A stretch of DNA of 64,000 bases from Duganella sp. 1411 (GTDB lineage Bacteria; Pseudomonadota; Gammaproteobacteria; Burkholderiales; Burkholderiaceae_D), in contig NZ_JAFICD010000002.1 in the NCBI RefSeq assembly GCF_017833525.1, positions 806,001-870,000 on the forward strand, written 5' to 3'. The notes below the pieces were generated by a model that was given only the letters and a program-made list of their open reading frames with translations, searched no databases and had not been told where the DNA came from. Positions 38,289 to 44,891 of this stretch are shown piece by piece (positions within the stretch are counted from its first letter, which is position 1; every line of letters starts with the position of its first letter). The position numbers were made by a program, and so were the translations under genes.

Positions 38289-39296
38289 TCACGCGTGCCC
38301 GAAGACGCGCGCGGCGATGGCATAGGATCGCAGGCGCGCCTCGAAGTCGTGGATCTCCGTGTGCAGCAGCAGTTCGTCCGGCTGGCAATCGGCGATCAGC
38401 GCGTCCAGTTGCGCGGCGATGGTGGCGGCGCCGCCCTCGATGGCGATGCCGCCGGCGGCCGCCAGCTGCCCGCGCAACTCGCCGTCAAGGTCGTCGGCGC
38501 CGGCCTGCTCGGGCGCGAACAGCGGCCGCGGACGGCCCAGCAGCATGTCGCGCAGCCGCGCCTTGCGCGAACGGCCCAAGCGGGCCGCCTCGGCGTCGGA
38601 ATCGGCGGCGATCAGGTTCACGCTGAGCAAGGCGCGCGGGCCGGCGCCGCCGGCGGCGGCACGAAATTCTCGGCGGTAGGTTTGCAAGGCCTGCGCCGCG
38701 CCGGCCGCCTTGAGGTGGCCGCCGAACACGAACGGCATGCCGCGCGAGGCCGCGAACGCGGCGCTGGCCGCGCTGGCGCCGAGTATCCATACCGGCAACG
38801 CCAGGCCGGCCCCCGGCACGGCGCGCACGGCCTGGCGCGGCGACGGCTCGGCGAGGAAATCGACCAGCTCGCCCAGCATGGCGGAGAACGCCGCGCCCCC
38901 TTGCGCGGCGCCGCGCGCCAGGTGGGCGCCGGCGGCCGGGTCCGCGCCACTGGCGCGGCCGACGCCGAGGTCGATGCGCTCGGGATACAGCAATGCCAGC
39001 GTGCCGAATTGCTCGGCCACCATCAGCGGGGCGTGGTTGGGCAGCATGACGCCGCCCGCGCCGATGCGAATCGACGAGGTGGCCCCGGCCGCATACCCCA
39101 TCAGCACGGCGGTGGCGGCGCTGGCGAAGGCGGCCGCGTTGTGGTGCTCGGCGAGCCAGTAGCGCCGGTAGCCGAGCCGTTCGGCGCCTTGCGCCAGCCG
39201 CGCCACATCGCGCAACGACTGGGCCAGCGACTGCCCGATGCGCACCGGCACCAGGTCGAGCACCGACAGCGGCAGCGGACGCAAGATCAATGCCAT
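38289..39296 (-). CDS. LLM-class (luciferase-like) flavin oxidoreductase
   Basis: 335 residues from an ATG with GAGGAAC upstream. The bacterial luciferase-like fold is clear: SVLDLVPVRIGQSLAQSLRD at the N-terminus, WLAEHHNAAAFASAA near 48, IRIGAGGVMLPNHAPLMVAE near 75, and YPERIDLGVGRASGAD near 105. It is of the alkanal-monooxygenase-like subgroup. Such enzymes use FMNH2 or F420. It sits in the RiPP/glycan operon between the epimerase and glycosyltransferase genes, which is unusual and might indicate an oxidative tailoring step. Confidence 0.92.
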   Translation of the reverse strand: MALILRPLPLSVLDLVPVRIGQSLAQSLRDVARLAQGAERLGYRRYWLAEHHNAAAFASAATAVLMGYAAGATSSIRIGAGGVMLPNHAPLMVAEQFGTLALLYPERIDLGVGRASGADPAAGAHLARGAAQGGAAFSAMLGELVDFLAEPSPRQAVRAVPGAGLALPVWILGASAASAAFAASRGMPFVFGGHLKAAGAAQALQTYRREFRAAAGGAGPRALLSVNLIAADSDAEAARLGRSRKARLRDMLLGRPRPLFAPEQAGADDLDGELRGQLAAAGGIAIEGGAATIAAQLDALIADCQPDELLLHTEIHDFEARLRSYAIAARVFGHA

Positions 39297-39306
39297 GCCT
39301 GGTTCC

Positions 39307-40137
39307 TCATGTGGCCGCCACGTGCGTGAAATCGAACGCCTGCGTATCGGCAAGATAGGTTCCGGCGAAATCGCCGGCGTTATAGCGCTGCAGGCAGCGT
39401 TGCTGGTTGCGGTGGTTGTTGGCGTCCGGGCTGGCGCCGACGTAAGAACGGCGCTCGTCTCCATGGCTGAGGTGGACGCCCTCGCCGAGCTCGGCATGCC
39501 GCCGCTGCAGCACCAGGCTCAAACGCACGTGCAGATCGATATCCTCCCAGCCCCAGCCTTCCAGCCCGGAGTGGAACCCGCCGATCCGTATGACGTCGGC
39601 GCGCTTGAGCAGCATGATGCCGGCGCACGAGCGGGCGCCCTCGCCCAGGTAGCTGCGCTTGGTCTCGACGCGGACGCCGCGCCCGTCGTCCAGCACCAGT
39701 TCGAAGCAGCTGGCGAATTGGGCGAGCCGGCCGGGCGGGCGCGCGCGCGCCTCCGACTCGACCACTTTTTTCAACGTGACCCAGGCCCCGTCGTCGACCA
39801 GCGCGATGGCGCGCTCGAAATCGAACTCGCGCAGGATGACGTCGGCGTCGAGCAGCAGCACGTAGTCGCCGCGTGCGAAATGGATGCCGATGTTGAGCGC
39901 GCGCGACTTGTTGAAGGCCTCGGCCCGCACCTCGACCAGGCGCACGGCGGCGCCCGATTCGGCCAGCAGCGCGTCCAGCGGCGCCGCCTGGCCGCCGTAA
40001 TTGACGACCACGATCTCTACGTCGCGCGCGCGCAGCAGCGGCAGGTTCTCCCGCAGCGTGCGGCCCAGTTCCAGGCGGTCGCGCCAGCAGATGATGACCG
40101 AGACCGACGGCGCGCGGCCGCTGTCGACGCCGCTCAT
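39307..40137 (-). CDS. Family 2 glycosyltransferase with galactosyltransferase-type C-terminus
   Basis: 276 residues. GT-A fold: VSVIICWRDRLELGRTL, LNIGIHFARGDYVLLLDADV with the DxD metal site, and a C-terminal GFHSGLEGWGWEDIDLHVRL, the W-G-W-E-D motif of the GT7/GT27 acceptor domain. Transfers an activated sugar; acceptor inferred to be the peptide or its first sugar. The start ATG overlaps the upstream glycosyltransferase stop (ATGA), so the two enzymes are translationally coupled. Confidence 0.9.
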   Translation of the reverse strand: MSGVDSGRAPSVSVIICWRDRLELGRTLRENLPLLRARDVEIVVVNYGGQAAPLDALLAESGAAVRLVEVRAEAFNKSRALNIGIHFARGDYVLLLDADVILREFDFERAIALVDDGAWVTLKKVVESEARARPPGRLAQFASCFELVLDDGRGVRVETKRSYLGEGARSCAGIMLLKRADVIRIGGFHSGLEGWGWEDIDLHVRLSLVLQRRHAELGEGVHLSHGDERRSYVGASPDANNHRNQQRCLQRYNAGDFAGTYLADTQAFDFTHVAAT

Positions 40138-41621
40138 CGGTCCGCCGCCGCGCATGGCACCAGCAGGCCCAGCTCCAGCATGTCGTCGAGCTCTTGGGCG
40201 CCGCCGCCGGCCAGCTGTTCCACCGCCCGCCCGGTCCCGGCCCGGCGCAGGATGTCGCGCTGGCGCGCGCTGAGCGGGTAGCGCGCCGGCCACGCCGGGT
40301 TGTCCAGCGTGACGGCGACGCCGTCGTCCGCGTAGCCGGCGTAGGCCCGCAGCGCCATGCCCGGCGCGACCCGGGGGCAAGCGTGGCTGACGTAGCGCAG
40401 GATCGACGCCGCGTAGTCCGACAAGCGGTCGTGCCGGGGCGCCAGGAAGCGGTCGTAGGCCGACATGTCGGCCGCCGCCGTGGTCGCCAGCGCCCGCGGC
40501 GGCGCGCCGTCGCGCCGCGCCAGGCAGCGCCGCACGCTCGCCTGCAGCGTCGCCGCGGCGCGCGCCGTGCCGTAGTGCGCCAGCGCGTGGCGGCGCGCCT
40601 GCGCCGACATCGCGCGCGCCGCCGTCGCCGAGCGCAGCAGCTGTTCCAGCCCGCGCAGCAGCGCGCCGCGGTCTTCGCGCAGGCCGCCGTAGCTGAGCCA
40701 GGTCGGCGCCAGGAAGCCGGTGACGCCGTCGCGCACCGTCTCCTTCAGGCCGCCATACGCGCAGCCGACCACCGGCACGCCGCTGGCCATCGCCTCGACC
40801 GGCGCGTAGCCGAAATTTTCGTCGATCGAGTTGGTCGGGTGCAACAGCACGTCGAACGACCGGTAGGCGGCGGCCAGTTCCTGGTCCGACAGCTTGGCCG
40901 GCAAGTAACTGACGCGCTGCGTCAAGCCATGGCGCTCGATCAGCGCCCGCAGCCGGGCCGAATACGGCTGGTCGTCGAAGCGCAAAATCTTGTAATCGAT
41001 CCAGAAGTTGCCGACGATGACGACCCGCACATCGCGCCCGGGATTACGCGCGATCAGCTCGGCGACCAGCTCCAGCGCGCCATGGATGTTTTTCTGGGGC
41101 AGCAGCCTGGCCACGATGCCGACGCAAAACGTGTCGGCGCCCAAGCCCAGTTGCGCGCGCGCCGCCGCCCTGCCCTCCGGCGTGAACAGCGTGGTGTCGA
41201 CCGGCAGCGGCAGGATCTCCAACAGCGGCTCGGCCTGGCCGCACATGGCGCGCAAGATGTCGGCGTCGGACTGGCAATTGACGATCAGCGCGTCGTGCGT
41301 GGTCAGGCGCGGGAGCGCGCCGCGCAAAAAACCGGCGTCGAGCACGCAGCCGCCATGCATCGCGAACATCAGCGGAAAATCGCGCGGGCCGGCGGCGCGC
41401 TCCCAGCCGTCCCCGCCCGAGAAATTGATGCCGATATCGATGGCTTGCCGCGGCCAGCCGCCGTCGGCCGTGTGCAGCACCCGGGCCCCCATGGCCGTCA
41501 GCGCCTCCAGGTAAAAGCGCGCGGTCCGGCTGACGCTGGGCCAGTCGTGCGAGCCCAGCCCGCAGGCGGCCATGGTGAAGGAGGAAGATGCAGGCAAGGA
41601 TGGTTCCTGTTCAAACGGCAA
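40134..41621 (-). CDS. GT4-type glycosyltransferase with C-terminal extension
   Basis: 495 residues from a TTG at 41621; a TTG at 41597 with CAGGAAC upstream and an ATG at 41573 are alternatives. GT-B fold with donor motif FCVGIVARLLPQKN near 165 and ENFGYAPVEAMASGVPVVGC near 270. After the usual end (about residue 385) there are about 110 extra residues; the last 45 (LSARQRDILRRAGTGRAVEQ through ELDDMLELGLLVP) have the shape of a winged-helix, like PqqD-type RiPP recognition elements. That reading is inference. Likely transfers heptose or ManNAc. Confidence 0.85.
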   Translation of the reverse strand: MPFEQEPSLPASSSFTMAACGLGSHDWPSVSRTARFYLEALTAMGARVLHTADGGWPRQAIDIGINFSGGDGWERAAGPRDFPLMFAMHGGCVLDAGFLRGALPRLTTHDALIVNCQSDADILRAMCGQAEPLLEILPLPVDTTLFTPEGRAAARAQLGLGADTFCVGIVARLLPQKNIHGALELVAELIARNPGRDVRVVIVGNFWIDYKILRFDDQPYSARLRALIERHGLTQRVSYLPAKLSDQELAAAYRSFDVLLHPTNSIDENFGYAPVEAMASGVPVVGCAYGGLKETVRDGVTGFLAPTWLSYGGLREDRGALLRGLEQLLRSATAARAMSAQARRHALAHYGTARAAATLQASVRRCLARRDGAPPRALATTAAADMSAYDRFLAPRHDRLSDYAASILRYVSHACPRVAPGMALRAYAGYADDGVAVTLDNPAWPARYPLSARQRDILRRAGTGRAVEQLAGGGAQELDDMLELGLLVPCAAADR

Positions 41622-41628
41622 AGCCGGG

Positions 41629-43263
41629 TCAGTTGAGATGGATATCCGAACGGGTGCGCACGATGCCGTGCGCCGGATTGTTCATTTCAGCGCTCACGAT
41701 GGGCTGCATGTAATCGACGAATTCGTGCATGAAGCGGGAAATCGCCACCGGCCCGTGCGCCTCGGTGAGGTACAGCCTGATTTTCGCCTCGCTGCGGTCG
41801 GTGCGCCGCAAGCCGTCGACCTGCACCCCGGCGAACTTCGCCTGCAAGTCGGGCAGGTGCGCCGACACCGCGTCCATCAAAGGCAGCAGGTCCGGATTTT
41901 CGAAATGCAGCTCGACGCCCACCCGGTCGGCATAGTCGAGGAACTCGAAATGCACCTGGCGCGGCCAGGTGTCCGGATGGAGCCGGCGGAAATGATTGAA
42001 GCCGCCGTACAGCGTCATGCCGGTGGAGTTTCCCTGGGAAAATTCATCAAGCACCGATTGGAAGAACGGCCGGATTTTGGGGGCATGGGCGGCGATCGTG
42101 TACAGCGCGTCGACCGGACCGCGGGCGGCATCGCACACCAGCTCGGCGCACGCGTCGAAATTGGCCTGGTAGCCGGTCAGCAGGGCGTTGTCCCCCCACC
42201 GCTCGGACGGCACCGCCGACAGCGCGCGGTACAGCGTCAGCGCGCGGCGGTAGTGGCCCATGGGCAGGAACGCGGCCATCGGCGCGAACCGGTCCAGCGA
42301 GCGCACCACGCAGCCGTTCAAATGGTTGAGGATGTGGTGGATGGCGCCGATATGGGCCGGCGTCAACTGGTAGCCCATGCGCAGGCTCAGCGCGGCCAGC
42401 TCGATGACATGGCCGGCCGAATAGATATGGTTTTCCATCAGCGTGCCGATCAGCATGGCCTTGCGCAGGGCCGGGATCTGGCTGTCGGCCATGGCCATGT
42501 CGCCGGCGGCGACCGCCTCGATCTGGCTGAGCAACAAGGAAAACGTCAGCATCACGTCCAACTGGCCATCGAGGAATTTCTGCGCGACCTCTTTATACCC
42601 GGCCAGCTCCGGATAGGCGGCGGCGATGGCGCACAAGCCTTCGGTCAGATGGAACTTGCGGCACACGTAGAACGGGCCGAAGTGGTGGGCGTGAATGGCG
42701 TGCTCGACCAGTTCCGGCAAGGTCAGCGGCTTGCCGTCGAAGGTGAACGTCATGGTGGCCGGCAATTTCATGGCGGCGAAGGCGTACATCAGATGCCCCA
42801 GGTCGTGCATCGCCGAGGTCCTGATGACGGTCGAGTTTTCAGCGACCTCGCGCAGCGTGAACGGCGACGTGCCGATCCGGGCGTCGGGCGAAATGCCGGC
42901 CATCATGGTGTAGGCGTAGGTCTGCCATGGATGGTAGTCGCCCTCGGAATGGCACTGGTAGATGTACGGCTTGCCGTGCTGGTCCTGGTGGACGAACGAG
43001 GCCACGCGGTCGAGCAAGGGATGGCCATCGACGGTGGCGTTGCCCCAGCCGACAAAGACGTGTCCAAGATAGGGCAAGCCGTCGCGCGCGATGATCGCGT
43101 GCACCGGCTTGGCGAGAAACTCGACCAGCTTGCGGTCGGCGCTGTCGGCCAGCTCCAGGTCCAGCGCGTCCTGGCGCCGGGACAAGGCGGCGGTGTGGGC
43201 CGCGAGCAGCGCTTCCAGGCCATCGTCCAGGGCGAGCGGCCACCAATAACGTTTCTTGGTCAT
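41629..43263 (-). CDS. Large His-rich helical protein of unknown family
   Basis: 544 residues from the ATG at 43263 (a GTG at 43296 is possible). I do not recognise the family. No signal peptide. Histidines and acidic residues cluster in segments such as HSEGDYHPWQTYAYTMMAG (about 105), TSAMHDLGHLMYAF (about 150), EHAIHAHHFGPFYVCRKFH (about 185) and HIGAIHHILNHLNG (about 310), which could bind metal as in helical oxygenases. It is the first gene after the precursor peptide and ends 8 bp before the next start, so it is probably the central modifying enzyme or a carrier for the peptide. Confidence 0.7.
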   Translation of the reverse strand: MTKKRYWWPLALDDGLEALLAAHTAALSRRQDALDLELADSADRKLVEFLAKPVHAIIARDGLPYLGHVFVGWGNATVDGHPLLDRVASFVHQDQHGKPYIYQCHSEGDYHPWQTYAYTMMAGISPDARIGTSPFTLREVAENSTVIRTSAMHDLGHLMYAFAAMKLPATMTFTFDGKPLTLPELVEHAIHAHHFGPFYVCRKFHLTEGLCAIAAAYPELAGYKEVAQKFLDGQLDVMLTFSLLLSQIEAVAAGDMAMADSQIPALRKAMLIGTLMENHIYSAGHVIELAALSLRMGYQLTPAHIGAIHHILNHLNGCVVRSLDRFAPMAAFLPMGHYRRALTLYRALSAVPSERWGDNALLTGYQANFDACAELVCDAARGPVDALYTIAAHAPKIRPFFQSVLDEFSQGNSTGMTLYGGFNHFRRLHPDTWPRQVHFEFLDYADRVGVELHFENPDLLPLMDAVSAHLPDLQAKFAGVQVDGLRRTDRSEAKIRLYLTEAHGPVAISRFMHEFVDYMQPIVSAEMNNPAHGIVRTRSDIHLN

Positions 43264-43435
43264 AGTAATCTTTAAGTTGAATAAATCGTCGCTCACGAAT
43301 TTGCCGACCTACAGGGCGGCCCTGCCACCGAAGCCTGGTTCCACACGCACGAACAGCCAACCAATGTCAGACCGCCCAGGTCACGAAATCCCAACTAGCT
43401 TCTAGCTAACATTCCATGACAAGCCGGTAATGGGC

Positions 43436-43621
43436 TTATTCCCAGGCCATCTCCTGGTTCTGCTCGCAGCAGCTCTGGCCACAGCAGCCCTCGATGACGC
43501 TGGCGTCCCAGTCGCGCACATTGACCAGCTTCTCGCTCAGCGTCGCGCCACCGGCGACTTCGGCGACTTCTTCGCGTTTGAGCTCAGCGATAATCTTCTC
43601 TTCAGCGACAATCTTTTCCAT
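43436..43621 (-). CDS. Predicted RiPP precursor peptide, double-glycine leader
   Basis: 61 residues. Leader residues 1-25 end ELKREEVAEVAGG. Counting back from the cut, L14 (-12), E18 (-8), V19 (-7), V22 (-4), G24 and G25 match the double-glycine consensus at every usual position. The predicted core (26-61) starts ATLSEK and has two Cys pairs in GCCGQSCCE (C46, C47, C51, C52). TAAGGAG lies 8 bases before the ATG, and a strong promoter lies 75 bp upstream. The C39 exporter is encoded in the same operon. The core could carry thioethers, disulfides or S-linked sugars; no family is recognised. Confidence 0.82.
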   Translation of the reverse strand: MEKIVAEEKIIAELKREEVAEVAGGATLSEKLVNVRDWDASVIEGCCGQSCCEQNQEMAWE

Positions 43622-43702
43622 AAATGCTCCTTAGAGTTACATTTAACGCCCGGCGATTACCGAAGCGCTTCCGTGCCTTAAATCAAGCAAACCGGATTTT
43701 GC

Positions 43703-43730
43703 ATTTTAATTACATTTAATTTATAGTCAA
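43703..43730 (-). promoter_or_regulatory. Sigma-70 promoter of the precursor peptide gene
   Basis: On the minus strand TTGACT (43725-43730), 16 bp spacer and TAAAAT (43703-43708) in a strongly AT-rich 45 bp stretch that stands out from its surroundings. The predicted leader RNA is about 75 nt and includes GGAAGCGCTTCGG, a short palindrome. Confidence 0.7.
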
Positions 43731-43784
43731 GGCAATCTGCGGGCGCCGGACGGATGCCGGCGGAACCCGGGCGCAACCGCCGCG

Positions 43785-44891
43785 TCACGCGCATATCGGC
43801 CCCGCCGCGGCGGCCGCCAGCGAGGCGCCGGCGGCCGACCGCACGCGCCAGGCGTGCGCGCCGCGCGGCTCGAACCGGCAGGCGCCGATCTCCCCGCCGA
43901 AACGCAGCAAGGCCTGGACGACGCGCGGACGCGCCGCCAACGGCGCCAGGAACATCATGAAGCCGCCGCCGCCGGCGCCGGACACCTTGCCCGCCATCGC
44001 GCCGGCCTGTAGCGCCGCGTCATAAATGGCGTCGATCCGGGGATTGCTGATGGACGCCGACAGTTTTTTCTTGTTTTCCCAGCCTGTCCGCATGGACCCG
44101 ACCACGCCCGATAAATCGCCGCGCAGCAGGCTGTCGCGCAGCGATATGGCCTCGTCCTTCAAGGCATGGCTGGCCTGCAGCGCGGTTTTGACGCCGCCGC
44201 GGATGTTCATGCTTTGATCGGTGATGATCTCGGCCGAGACGCGCGAGGTCCCCGTGTAATACAGAATAATGGAGGCCTCCAGCTCGCACAGCATCCAGTC
44301 GGGGACCTGCACCGGGTGGATCGATGCCGCGCGCTCGGGGCCGAATTCCATGAAATTGAAGCCGCCGAAAGCCGCCGCGAACTGATCCTGCCTGCCGCCG
44401 TGAAAACCGCACGCGACCCGCTCGATATAAAACGCCAGCTCGGCGATCGCATAGGCGCTCATGCCCAGGCCGAGAAACTCGTCGAACGCCTTTAACATGG
44501 CGACCACGATGGTGGACGAGGCGCCCAGGCCGGAGCCGGTCGGCAGATCGCAAAAAGTGCTGAGCTCGACGGCCATCGGCCGTCCGCCGCGGTAACGACG
44601 GATGACTTCGTTATACACGGCCCAGTGCAGCGCCAGCCCGCCGGGTGGCGTGAAGGTTTCACCCGGCACGCAGCGGACGCGCAGCCCCTGATCGATCGAG
44701 CGCAACACGCAAGCGCCATCGGCGCCGTGCGCCAGTTCCGCGTAGGCATAGCGGCCGATGGTCGCGTTTAGCACCATGCCCCCGTACAGATCGCAGTAGG
44801 GCGAGACGTCGGTCCCTCCCCCCGCCAAGCCCAGACGCAGCGGCGCGCGCGCGCGTATCATCGATGCCGCCCCTGTGCCATTTTGAGTCAT
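43785..44891 (-). CDS. hddA: GHMP kinase, D-glycero-D-manno-heptose 7-phosphate kinase type (HddA)
   Basis: 368 residues from the ATG that overlaps the peptidase stop (ATGA); the ATG at 44861 is an alternative. Opens with IRARAPLRLGLAGGGTDVSP, the HddA/fucokinase-type signature, followed by PTGSGLGASSTIVVAML (ATP loop) and GKVSGAGGGGFMMF near 318. It would phosphorylate heptose 7-phosphate at C1 on the route to GDP-D,D-heptose. HddC is at the far end of the same gene set. Between its stop and the peptide gene lies the peptide's own promoter. Confidence 0.85.
   Translation of the reverse strand: MTQNGTGAASMIRARAPLRLGLAGGGTDVSPYCDLYGGMVLNATIGRYAYAELAHGADGACVLRSIDQGLRVRCVPGETFTPPGGLALHWAVYNEVIRRYRGGRPMAVELSTFCDLPTGSGLGASSTIVVAMLKAFDEFLGLGMSAYAIAELAFYIERVACGFHGGRQDQFAAAFGGFNFMEFGPERAASIHPVQVPDWMLCELEASIILYYTGTSRVSAEIITDQSMNIRGGVKTALQASHALKDEAISLRDSLLRGDLSGVVGSMRTGWENKKKLSASISNPRIDAIYDAALQAGAMAGKVSGAGGGGFMMFLAPLAARPRVVQALLRFGGEIGACRFEPRGAHAWRVRSAAGASLAAAAAGPICA

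Noticed and set aside
43430-43681. 83-codon plus-strand frame opposite the precursor peptide
   Set aside because: It has no ribosome site and no sense in context; the minus-strand frame has TAAGGAG, a promoter and a double-glycine leader.
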